DNA of 64,000 nucleotides from Nitrobacter vulgaris. Lineage in GTDB: Bacteria; Pseudomonadota; Alphaproteobacteria; Rhizobiales; Xanthobacteraceae. Made by a program: the position numbers and the translations under genes. The notes beneath the pieces are model-generated. The model made no database searches and had not been told where the DNA came from. It saw only the letters and a list, made by a program, of their open reading frames with translations. The first letter of the stretch is position 1, and each line of letters opens with the position of its first letter. This document shows, in pieces, positions 1 to 6,633 of this stretch. The DNA lies in the NCBI RefSeq assembly GCF_002028545.1, contig NZ_MWPQ01000044.1, positions 62,001-126,000 on the forward strand. The letters are read 5' to 3'.

Positions 1-142
1 TCACGGTCGCAATGCCTGCGTCGGTCACGATCTCGCGCTCGGCGAGCGCGAGATGCTGCGCGCGAAACCGGTCCACGATTTCAACCGGCCGCTCTTTCGG
101 GCGACGCGACGATTTACTACTGCCGCGATTAGATGCCGTCAT
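1..142 (-). CDS. DUF6456 domain protein, N-terminal part (runs off left edge)
   Basis: The reading frame starts with ATG at 142 and is still open at base 1, so only about 47 codons are visible. The N-terminus is basic (Ser/Arg/Lys rich) and continues into a segment like RAQHLALAEREI, which resembles the start of DUF6456 proteins of Bradyrhizobiaceae. These usually sit next to a small DnaA-domain-like gene, as here. Its ATG overlaps the stop of the upstream gene as ATGA, which implies translational coupling. The function of the family is unknown. Family assignment rests on short similarity and context, so it is moderate. Confidence 0.55.
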   Translation of the reverse strand, partial: MTASNRGSSKSSRRPKERPVEIVDRFRAQHLALAEREIVTDAGIATV

Positions 143-513
143 CGGATGGTCCGTCGAGGCGTTCGCCGCAAACCGTGCACATCGCTTCGATGTGCTGCGA
201 GCCGGCGATCAAGTCTGAGGTCATCGCGGCTATCTTCCACGACGCGGCATGCATGCGAGACCGTGGTGCGATCACGATCGAAGGCGCGGCCGATTGCCTC
301 GAAACTCAACGCAAAACCAACGTGCGCCAGATACATGGCGACCTGTCGGGCATAGGCGGCGTGCGGCGCGCCGCGGGTCGGCGATATCATCGCCGCAGCA
401 TCGAGACCAAATTCTCCGGCGACCAGTCGCGCGATATCGTGACAGACCAGCCTTGCCGAGGTTCGCGACCGCCGGCGGGATGTGGGTGGAGTGGACGGAT
501 AGGTCAAAAGCAT
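139..513 (-). CDS. small helix-turn-helix protein resembling DnaA domain IV
   Basis: This is a 124-aa protein. Its central part (about residues 50-95) reads ARQVAMYLAHVG, then a helix, then RDRTTVSHACRVVED, the pattern of the C-terminal DNA-binding domain of the replication initiator DnaA (RQIAMYL ... DHTTVLHA). There is no AAA+ ATPase domain, so it is not an initiator by itself. Proteins like this are common in Rhizobiales and are probably DNA-binding regulators (inference). The C-terminal 25 residues are Arg/His rich. It is coupled by ATGA overlap to the DUF6456 gene downstream. A 9-bp-arm palindrome lies 11-41 bp upstream of the start. The insertion sequence lies 115 bp upstream of the start. 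Confidence 0.75.
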   Translation of the reverse strand: MLLTYPSTPPTSRRRSRTSARLVCHDIARLVAGEFGLDAAAMISPTRGAPHAAYARQVAMYLAHVGFALSFEAIGRAFDRDRTTVSHACRVVEDSRDDLRLDRRLAAHRSDVHGLRRTPRRTIR

Positions 514-523
514 GGAGCAGGCC

Positions 524-554
524 CCTCTAGGAAAATAATCATATATCCTAGAGG
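524..554. promoter_or_regulatory. inverted repeat in the upstream region of the DnaA-like gene
   Basis: The perfect arms CCTCTAGGA (524-532) and TCCTAGAGG (546-554) are separated by a 13-bp AT-rich spacer. The repeat ends 11 bp before the start codon at 513. No T-run follows on either strand, so it looks more like an operator than a terminator. Autoregulation by the downstream HTH protein is an inference. Confidence 0.4.
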
Positions 555-628
555 TTGTTCTCTACCCGGGGATAGCATTTTTTCGGTAAAATTTGAAAGC
601 CGAAGGTATCGCCAAGGAACGGTTTTGG

Positions 629-636
629 ATAATATT
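629..636. repeat. 8-bp target site duplication, left copy
   Basis: ATAATATT lies immediately outside the left inverted repeat and is identical to 2738-2745 on the other side. Eight bases is the duplication size expected for IS1595-family elements. Confidence 0.9.
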
Positions 637-660
637 CCCAATATTGTACTTTACGGACCC
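637..660 (+). repeat. left terminal inverted repeat of the IS
   Basis: These 24 bp match the reverse complement of 2714-2737 without mismatch. The outer end begins CCC next to the target duplication. Similarity stops right after the ACCC inner end. Confidence 0.92.
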
Positions 661-701
661 ACTTTTCTAGGGTAGGATTAGCTCAATCAAGAGGTTGAGC
701 C

Positions 702-1649
702 ATGACTTCCGTCCTATCCGCCAAGCATTTCCACGATGAAGCCGCTGCCTACAAATATCTTGAGGCGCGCATTTGGGCTAATGGCCGCTCCTGCCCGCAT
801 TGCGGGGTTGTGGATCGCAGTTCGAAAATGGAAGGCGAAAGCACCCGGATAGGCGTTTACAAGTGCTACGCCTGCCGTAAGCAGTTTAGCGTAAAGGTCG
901 GCACCGTATTTGAGTCCAGCCACGTTAAATTGCACATCTGGCTTCAGGCTGTTGCGCTGCTTTCGGCCTCCAAGAAAGGCATGAGTGCGAACCAACTCCA
1001 CCGCATTCTTGGCGTGTCCCTCAAGACCGCGTGGTTCATGGGACATCGCATCCGAGAGGCGATGCGCGACGGCGATCTTGCACCAATGGGCGGCGCTGGC
1101 CAGATAGTTGAAGCTGACGAAACCTACTTCGGCCCGACCGAGGAAAAGAAGATGTCGCCGCAGCGAAAGGGGCGTCCCTTCACCAAGGGTGGTCGTACCG
1201 GCCCATCAAGCAAGCGCGCAATTGTCTCACTTGTACAGCGCGGCGGTAAGGTCCGGTCATTCCACGTTGAGAACGCCGATAAGAGCACCGTGGCGAAGAT
1301 CGTCGCTGAGAATATCGCTCACGAGACCCGTCTGCACACCGACGAAAGCCGCCTTTATGTTGAGGTTGGGACCGCGTTCGCTTCGCACGAAACCGTGAAG
1401 CACAGCGCCAAAGAATACGTTCGCGGTGACGTTCACACCAATACCATTGAAGGCGTGTTCTCTATCTTCAAGCGCGGCATGAAGGGTAACTACCAGCACT
1501 GTAAAGAGAAGCATCTGCATCGTTATCTTGCGGAATTCGATTTCCGTTACAACAACCGCGTCAAGTTGGGCATTGACGATGTGGCGCGCGCTGACATCGC
1601 GCTTAAAGGTATCGTTGGGAAGCGCCTAACCTATCGAACGACTAATTGA
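702..1649 (+). CDS. IS1595 family transposase
   Basis: This 315-aa DDE-type transposase cuts and joins the ends of the surrounding element. It has an N-terminal zinc ribbon (CPHC at residues 31-34, CYAC at 55-58), a helical DNA-binding segment around 80-120, and the ISXO2-like catalytic domain. The first Asp is in VEADETYFGP (D139), the second in LHTDESRLY (D214), and the family's N/E pair is in HTNTIEG (N247, E250). The start at 702 is preceded by GAGG at 691-694. The length fits the family and no frameshift is visible. Confidence 0.95.
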   Translation: MTSVLSAKHFHDEAAAYKYLEARIWANGRSCPHCGVVDRSSKMEGESTRIGVYKCYACRKQFSVKVGTVFESSHVKLHIWLQAVALLSASKKGMSANQLHRILGVSLKTAWFMGHRIREAMRDGDLAPMGGAGQIVEADETYFGPTEEKKMSPQRKGRPFTKGGRTGPSSKRAIVSLVQRGGKVRSFHVENADKSTVAKIVAENIAHETRLHTDESRLYVEVGTAFASHETVKHSAKEYVRGDVHTNTIEGVFSIFKRGMKGNYQHCKEKHLHRYLAEFDFRYNNRVKLGIDDVARADIALKGIVGKRLTYRTTN

Positions 1650-1661
1650 GGAAGGCCTGCG

Positions 1662-1847
1662 ATGGCTAAGAAGCCAAAAGCTCGAAAAGCTCCGGCTAAA
1701 ACAGATGATGAGAGCAAGCAAAAAGAGCAATCCGCGCGGTTCATAAAGGCCGCGCGGGAAATTGGCGTTGATGAAAGCGGGAAAGAGTTTGAACGGGCAA
1801 TTAAAAAGATAGTTCCGTCCAAGAAGACATCTAGTCGTGGAGCTTAG
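1662..1847 (+). CDS. 61-aa basic protein carried by the IS
   Basis: The ORF starts 12 bp after the transposase stop and has a strong ribosome site (GAGGAAGG at 1648-1655), so it is probably co-transcribed with it. The protein is Lys/Ala rich at the N-terminus and charged throughout, with a helical middle (RFIKAAREIGVDESGKEFE). I recall similar small proteins next to other IS1595 transposases, but I assign no function. Its last 17 bp overlap the 3' end of the convergent passenger gene. It could be an accessory transposition factor or a partner of the HEPN-like product. Both are guesses. Confidence 0.7.
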   Translation: MAKKPKARKAPAKTDDESKQKEQSARFIKAAREIGVDESGKEFERAIKKIVPSKKTSSRGA

Positions 1848-2703
1848 TAGCGAGATGGCGCATAAACGACCGCACTGACTGTAAAATATCGTTCGCTCGT
1901 TCTACAGAGTACGATTTGTCAGGGTGCATCGTCGGGTTGCGGTAAGCCCGCCTCATGTCATCAATGTTTTTCGATGCTTCTGCAAAAAACTGCTCATCGG
2001 GAGAGCGCGCGCCCGATGCTTTGATGCGACGCTCCAATTCCCTGTCTATCTCACGAAGGTAGCTACCCCAATCGTTCTGCTTCTTGATACCCATCTCCGC
2101 CGCGAGGCTGGCAAGCCCCACTTCAAGCACTCGCATTAGGTGCATAACGCAAGCCGTTGGTCGGTTCAAAGACAGGCAAGACCCAGCCTCAGTAATGTCA
2201 TCCGTAGCAGACGAAAAATTGTTAAAAACTTCTTGACCGAACAAACGTGGGTCATTGAAATACGACCCGTGGACTTCCAAGGCGAAGAATTTTCGGCCCT
2301 TCAGTTCAGCATTCACCAATGTAACGAGCGACTGAAAATGCAGGCGCAGATCGCCCATCTCTTGGGCTGATATCTCAACAATAACTCGCTTTAAGTCGCG
2401 CCGCAGTGCGGAGGCATTTTTGCCGAGTGACGGACCGAGGATTTCTAGAATGTGGGCACATTCGTCTGGGGTGCCGTGTAGTCCGAGGCGAACAAATAAT
2501 TCGGAGAGGTCTCGCACACTGTGCATCACATCCTGGATGCCGTGCGCGGTAAATCGCCCGATTCCCACTCCGTGATTTTCAAGAAGATTTTTAAAGCTAG
2601 AGACTTCAACTATCGCGCCAGATAACGCGCGAGCATTAAATTCGAACATATCCCAGAGGCTCCAGAGCCGTCCGGGTTGAAAAAGTCGCCCGGCGCTACT
2701 CAT
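1831..2703 (-). CDS. IS passenger protein with C-terminal HEPN-like motif
   Basis: The protein has 290 aa if it starts at MSSAGRLF (ATG at 2703). An upstream ATG at 2730 lies inside the terminal repeat and is less likely. The C-terminal third contains an all-helical segment with SLNRPTACVMHLMRVLEVGL and then AYRNPTMHPDKSY. The R-N-P-T-M-H stretch (R255 to H260) matches the R-x4-6-H active-site motif of HEPN ribonucleases. No nucleotidyltransferase partner lies beside it. HEPN proteins are often toxins or defence nucleases, so it may be a cargo gene that protects the element or its host. This function is inference from one motif. It is transcribed against the transposase, with a 17-bp 3' overlap to the 61-aa gene. 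Confidence 0.7.
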   Translation of the reverse strand: MSSAGRLFQPGRLWSLWDMFEFNARALSGAIVEVSSFKNLLENHGVGIGRFTAHGIQDVMHSVRDLSELFVRLGLHGTPDECAHILEILGPSLGKNASALRRDLKRVIVEISAQEMGDLRLHFQSLVTLVNAELKGRKFFALEVHGSYFNDPRLFGQEVFNNFSSATDDITEAGSCLSLNRPTACVMHLMRVLEVGLASLAAEMGIKKQNDWGSYLREIDRELERRIKASGARSPDEQFFAEASKNIDDMRRAYRNPTMHPDKSYSVERANDILQSVRSFMRHLATKLHD

Positions 2704-2713
2704 GATGCACCAA

Positions 2714-2737
2714 GGGTCCGTAAAGTACAATATTGGG
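2714..2737 (-). repeat. right terminal inverted repeat of the IS
   Basis: This is a perfect inverted copy of 637-660. It ends GGG at 2735-2737 next to the right target duplication. Confidence 0.92.
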
Positions 2738-2745
2738 ATAATATT
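2738..2745. repeat. 8-bp target site duplication, right copy
   Basis: ATAATATT is identical to 629-636. Removing 637-2745 restores the pre-insertion sequence. Confidence 0.9.
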
Positions 2746-2968
2746 CCTAATTATCTATAGCGCCACAATTAAGATTATAGGCCGTCCAGACAAGGAGGGA
2801 GATTCCCATGTCTTGCGCGCCAGCACCTCCGAGGCTTTCGATTAACCGCGATTGTTCGTCCCGAAGGATCTGGCTTTCGACGATTTAGTACGCGCGCCGG
2901 TCAACGGTGATTGACTGAGGAACGACGACATGGGCGAGCATGGCGTTTTCGGGCTATCAGCCTCGTCG
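2746..2968. other. AT-richer intergenic stretch with two tiny ORFs
   Basis: No recognisable gene is present. Two short plus-strand frames have good ribosome sites: a 26-codon ORF at 2808-2888 preceded by AAGGAGGG, and an ORF starting at 2930 (MGEHGVFGLSASS, 42 codons) preceded by GAGGAA. They may be remnants of decayed genes, since the neighbouring gene is also broken. I do not call either as a functional gene. Confidence 0.35.
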
Positions 2969-3512
2969 CTATATTATACGAATATTTGCCGGCGGCGGCG
3001 GCTGAGCATTCCTGTATCCAGTCAGAAATTTACTCAGAGGCATGAGCCTCTGGTTTAGCTCGTTTGCGCGCTCACCGACCTCAAGCACATTTTCGACCGT
3101 TACTTGCCCGCGTTTGATGTCTAATCCGTCCGGGGTATTGTTTTTGGCACGAATAAGAACCGCTCCAATAGACAGCGACGTGGTCTTGTAGCGCCACCGA
3201 TTCCATCTTTTCCAGAAAGTGAAATGCACTGGCTCTGTACATAGAAAAATCGGACACCACATCGAAAGCCTTACGCCAAATGGCAGCCCGCGCTTTCCAA
3301 TTCATCGGGAGCTTTACGCCAAGTTCAGACGGCGCAATCGTCATCATTGTGAGCAAAGAGGCCACGAAGTGACCCTCTAGGCTGCCCCAGGAAACCACCA
3401 TGATCCCGATAGCCCTGTAGAACTCATCGGCCCCTTCTGGATCATTTGATGAAGGCGTATGTTCGACGTTCAATCGAAATAAAAACGGTTCGGCCGGCGT
3501 TTCGTCCACCAT
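2969..3512 (-). pseudogene. frameshifted hypothetical gene
   Basis: Two overlapping minus-strand frames look like halves of one gene. The N-terminal half starts at 3512 (MVDETPAEPF) and has a helical segment EFYRAIGIMVVSWGSLEGHF. The C-terminal half (IGAVLIRAKNN ... VLEVGERANELNQRL) continues in another frame and ends at 2969. The frame changes near 3160-3200, where the first frame runs into an unrelated tail (YWSGSYSCQKQ). The full product would have been about 175 aa with no function I recognise. A sequencing error could give the same picture. Confidence 0.6.
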
Positions 3513-3578
3513 GGCGAATCCCGAAAAAGACGACCAATACTAAAGAGCCCCAACATTCGGTAGCCGAAACCGCTCGCG

Positions 3579-3992
3579 CTATTTCCGGCGCCGGCGCTGC
3601 TGGCCAAGGCCCATGTTCTTGGCCAGTTGCGACCGCGTGACCGCGTAGTTGGGGGCCACCATGGGATAATCGGCAGGGAGTTTCCATTTGTCCCGATACT
3701 GCTCGGGGCTCATGTTGTACTGAGACCGCAGATGGCGCTTGAGCGATTTGAAGCGCTTCCCGTCCTCCAGGCAGATCAGGTAGTCGGCCGTCATCGATTT
3801 CTTGACCGGCACGGCCGGCTTGGTCGGTTCCGACGGTAATTCGCCCCGCCCGGACGACACGCGCAGCAGCGCGGCATGTACCTGGCTGATGAGGGCGGGA
3901 ATTTCCGAGGCCGGCGTCGTGTTGTTGCTAAGGTAGGCGGACACGATCTCCGCCGTGAGGTCGAGAAAACTTTTACCCGCTGAATCGCTCAT
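3579..3992 (-). CDS. mucR: MucR/Ros family transcriptional regulator
   Basis: The 137-aa protein matches the MucR/Ros family along its length. It has an N-terminal helical oligomerisation part, a central domain with YLICLEDGKRFKSLKRHL, then QYRDKWKLPADYPMVAPNYA and the conserved C-terminal LAKNMGLGQ. MucR proteins bind AT-rich promoters and silence surface polysaccharide, motility and symbiosis or virulence genes in Rhizobiales. In classical Ros the zinc ligands are C-x2-C-x9-H-x3-H. Here the second Cys is Asp and the last His is Gln (HLRSQY), so the fold may hold zinc weakly or not at all. Zinc-independent members are known in rhizobia. The gene is monocistronic, flanked by the pseudogene and a membrane protein gene. 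Confidence 0.88.
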   Translation of the reverse strand: MSDSAGKSFLDLTAEIVSAYLSNNTTPASEIPALISQVHAALLRVSSGRGELPSEPTKPAVPVKKSMTADYLICLEDGKRFKSLKRHLRSQYNMSPEQYRDKWKLPADYPMVAPNYAVTRSQLAKNMGLGQQRRRRK

Positions 3993-4121
3993 GATCTCAA
4001 ATTTTCCGGATCGTAAAGCATCGATACGCTCGGAATGCGATCAGAATCGGCCTTTGCGCCCCAAGGAATATGACCGGATTGCTGCCGGCATGACAAGAAC
4101 GGCGGGCGCGCACGCCGAACT

Positions 4122-4907
4122 TTATTTGGGAGACGGGCGGTCGGAGCCTTGATCGAGATGGGCGCGCAGTCGATCAATCGAGGCGAAGCGCATCGTGCCC
4201 TCCGACAGTTGGGCGTCGATCGTACCGTCGGAATAAAGCGAATAGGCCATTCCGTTGACCACACCGGACCTCAGCACCGTGACGGAGGACGCGTTGTGGT
4301 CCGGAGGGGCGGACGGGCGATCGACTCTTGATGCTGGCCGGGGCGCCTCAGGATCACGCGCATGTCTCGCGGGCGCGGATGAGCCAACCGGCCCGGCTTG
4401 GTCCACGACTACCCGCTCGCGCTCCTTCATCATGGACGCAAAGAGAAGATTGCGTCGTGGTTTCGGCTGCGATGGCTCGTCGGAGGATGCCGGAAACTCC
4501 GCATCCTCGACCGCGACAACGGTCTCGCGGTCGCGGTCGAACACGTCCGCTTGCCGGCGTGGCGACATGACGGAGGGCGTGGCGTTCCGATCGCCCAGGC
4601 TTGGAGCGAACCGATCGCTGTCAGACAGCGAAGGTGGGCGCTCTTCGATGTGCCTGCCCGGCAGAATGGGCGCGTGGGCACTATCATCGCGATCAGCAAA
4701 CGCTCTGGAGCCGAGTTGGTCCGCGACCCTTCGCAATTCGCGGACGACGACCGACAGGCTGATCATAATCAGGCCCGTGCCGGTCACGACCGCGCCGGAT
4801 ACGACCAGGGTATCGCCGAAGCTGAACTCCTTGATGGGAATCCCCAAGGCGATCGTCACCAGACCGGCCACGAATACAACGAACCCGGCGACTAAAAGCA
4901 CGCTCAT
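4122..4907 (-). CDS. hypothetical membrane protein with two N-terminal TM helices
   Basis: I chose the ATG at 4907 (MSVLLVAGFVV), which has a purine-rich site (GGGGGACGGAG) just upstream; a longer frame begins at 5000. The product has 261 aa. Two transmembrane helices (residues 2-22 and about 32-54) are followed by a helical segment with many charges and a long polar, Pro/Ser/Arg-rich tail. A short C-terminal segment (VVNGMAYSLYSDGTIDAQLSEGTMRFASIDRLRAHLDQ) looks folded and reappears in Bradyrhizobiaceae membrane proteins as far as I recall. No enzymatic motif is visible. The likely topology is membrane anchor plus cytoplasmic tail. The function is unknown. Confidence 0.7.
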   Translation of the reverse strand: MSVLLVAGFVVFVAGLVTIALGIPIKEFSFGDTLVVSGAVVTGTGLIMISLSVVVRELRRVADQLGSRAFADRDDSAHAPILPGRHIEERPPSLSDSDRFAPSLGDRNATPSVMSPRRQADVFDRDRETVVAVEDAEFPASSDEPSQPKPRRNLLFASMMKERERVVVDQAGPVGSSAPARHARDPEAPRPASRVDRPSAPPDHNASSVTVLRSGVVNGMAYSLYSDGTIDAQLSEGTMRFASIDRLRAHLDQGSDRPSPK

Positions 4908-5152
4908 CGAAAAGCTCCGTCCCCCAAGGAGACGACAGCACCTGATAGCCAAGCTATCGGCCTCGCCGCCCGCCAATTCGGTCCCCATTACCGACAACAC
5001 GATGGCGATGAGGTCAACTGCAAACGACGGGAATGGTTCAATTCAGCGGCAGAAGAACGCTAGAAGCAGCGATCAGGACAGCAGGTCTGTTCGAACTTGT
5101 CTGACGTCGGATTTGGTGTAAGGCTTAGTTACCATCCTCTACACGTCAATCC

Positions 5153-5178
5153 AACGCCGCCCAATTCCGGGCGGCGTT
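5153..5178. terminator. GC-rich hairpin, possible terminator
   Basis: AACGCCGCCC (5153-5162) pairs with GGGCGGCGTT (5169-5178) around a 6-nt loop. It lies 25 bp past the stop of the M20 peptidase gene (minus strand). The T-run is very short on either strand, so termination strength is doubtful. Confidence 0.5.
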
Positions 5179-5202
5179 TGCACATGAAGCCCGAAGCTGG
5201 CT

Positions 5203-6609
5203 TCAGCGCGGCGCTTCCGCAAGCGCAGCAAGAATCCGCGCCCACGACCGGATACCTTTGTGAAAACTTTTCAGGTCGTATTTCTCGTTGGGCGAATGGA
5301 TGTTGTCGTCCTCGAGACCGAAACCGACCAGCACCGTGTCGAGACCCAGTGAGGTCTTGAAATCGGCAACGATCGGAATTGACGCGCCGCAGCCGATCAG
5401 CAGCGCCTCCTTATTCCATTCATCGGTCAGCGCCTGCTTCGCGGCCGCGAGCGGCTTCATGTTCCAGTCGAGCGCAATCGCGGGCGCGCCGGCATGATCG
5501 AGAAACTCGACCGAGCAGTCCGCCGGTACGCGCTCCTTCACAAACGCACGGAAAGCGTCACGTATTTTTTTGGGCTCCTGACCCTCGACGAGACGGAACG
5601 AAATTTTCGCCGACGCCTGTGCCGGAATCACCGTCTTGGACCCTTCTCCCGTGTAGCCGCCGACAATTCCGTTGATGTCGCAGGTCGGTCGCGACACGAC
5701 CTGCTCGATCAACAGACGATCCTTTTCACCGGCAGGAATCGAGAGTCCGATCGGCTTCAAAAATCGATCCGGCGTCAGATCGAGCTGAGCCCACTGAGCG
5801 CGGATGTCGGACGGCAAATCCTTCACGCCATCGTAGAAACCGGGAATTGTAATGCGGCCGTCATCGTCATGAAGGCCGCCAAGGATTCGGGTCAGAACCC
5901 GGATCGGGTTTTGAGCGCCGCCGCCGAAAAGGCCGGAATGCAGGTCGCGGTTCGCGGCCTTGATGACCACTTCCTCATAGACCAAACCGCGCAGCGACGT
6001 CGTGATCGCCGGCGTGTCGGGGTCCCACATGCCGGTATCGCAAACGAGCGCGAAGTCCGCGGCAAGGTCCTTCTTGTTCTGTTCGAGAAAAGGCACGAAG
6101 TTTTTCGAGCCAACCTCCTCCTCACCTTCGATCAAAATCGTGACGTCGAGCGGCAACGAACCGGTCACCGACATCCAGGCGCGACAAGCCTCGACGAACG
6201 TCATCAACTGACCTTTGTCGTCTTCCGCGCCGCGCGCCACAATAATCTTGCGGCCATCCGCATGGCTCGTGACGACTGGTTCGAATGGCGGGCGATGCCA
6301 CAAATTCAGCGGATCGACCGGCTGAACGTCGTAGTGGCCGTAGAACAGGACATGCGGCCGCGACCCGGTATTGCCGTTGCTCTTGGCGACGATCGCGGGA
6401 TGGCCAGCCGTCGGGCGGACCTCCGCGGAAAATTTCAGTGTCGCGATATCGGCTGCGAGATGATCGGCCGCGGCCTTGCAATCGCCGGCAAATGCCGGAT
6501 CGGCTGAGATCGATTTGATGCGGAGCAGCGCGAACAGCCGGTTCAGGCTGTTGTCGAAATCGGCGTCGATGTGATCGACGATGGCTTGCAGTTGCGACGT
6601 GCCGGACAT
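5203..6609 (-). CDS. M20 family metallopeptidase (dipeptidase)
   Basis: The 468-aa protein belongs to the ArgE/DapE/carboxypeptidase G2 superfamily of two-zinc hydrolases. The motif FYGHYDVQPVDP (about 88-99) supplies the first metal His and Asp, RGAEDDKG the bridging Asp, and IEGEEEVGS the catalytic Glu pair. A dimerisation lid domain follows and a final metal His lies in DDNIHSPNEKYDL. It probably cleaves dipeptides or N-acyl amino acids in the cytoplasm, with no signal peptide. The start at 6609 has AGGGGA upstream. A 24-bp gap separates it from the membrane protein gene upstream, so the two may form an operon. Confidence 0.9.
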   Translation of the reverse strand: MSGTSQLQAIVDHIDADFDNSLNRLFALLRIKSISADPAFAGDCKAAADHLAADIATLKFSAEVRPTAGHPAIVAKSNGNTGSRPHVLFYGHYDVQPVDPLNLWHRPPFEPVVTSHADGRKIIVARGAEDDKGQLMTFVEACRAWMSVTGSLPLDVTILIEGEEEVGSKNFVPFLEQNKKDLAADFALVCDTGMWDPDTPAITTSLRGLVYEEVVIKAANRDLHSGLFGGGAQNPIRVLTRILGGLHDDDGRITIPGFYDGVKDLPSDIRAQWAQLDLTPDRFLKPIGLSIPAGEKDRLLIEQVVSRPTCDINGIVGGYTGEGSKTVIPAQASAKISFRLVEGQEPKKIRDAFRAFVKERVPADCSVEFLDHAGAPAIALDWNMKPLAAAKQALTDEWNKEALLIGCGASIPIVADFKTSLGLDTVLVGFGLEDDNIHSPNEKYDLKSFHKGIRSWARILAALAEAPR

Positions 6610-6633
6610 TTTTGTTGTCCCCTGAGTTGCGGG

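Larger units (their letters stand above)
637..2737 (+). mobile_element. IS1595-family insertion sequence with passenger genes (2101 bp)
   Basis: The element is bounded by 24-bp perfect terminal inverted repeats (637-660 and 2714-2737, starting CCCAATATTG and ending ACGGACCC) and flanked by an 8-bp direct repeat. It encodes an IS1595-type transposase, a 61-aa protein in the same direction, and a convergent 290-aa passenger protein with a HEPN-like motif. All parts are intact and both ends are perfect, so transposition was probably recent and the element may still be active. It landed in intergenic DNA, between the DnaA-like gene and a degraded region. IS1595 subgroups named from Nitrobacter (ISNwi1, ISNha5) are plausible relatives. 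Assigning a subgroup would need ISfinder. Confidence 0.93.

Noticed and set aside
133-675. Plus-strand frame of 180 codons over the DnaA-like gene
   Set aside because: It is antisense to a gene with clear DnaA domain IV similarity and shows no family resemblance.
4255-5121. 288-codon plus-strand frame
   Set aside because: It is antisense to the membrane protein gene and is composed of low-complexity Ser/Arg/Thr typical of a GC-rich shadow frame.
5494-6507. 337-codon plus-strand frame
   Set aside because: It lies antisense to the M20 peptidase, which has all its metal motifs; no motif is seen in the plus-strand frame.
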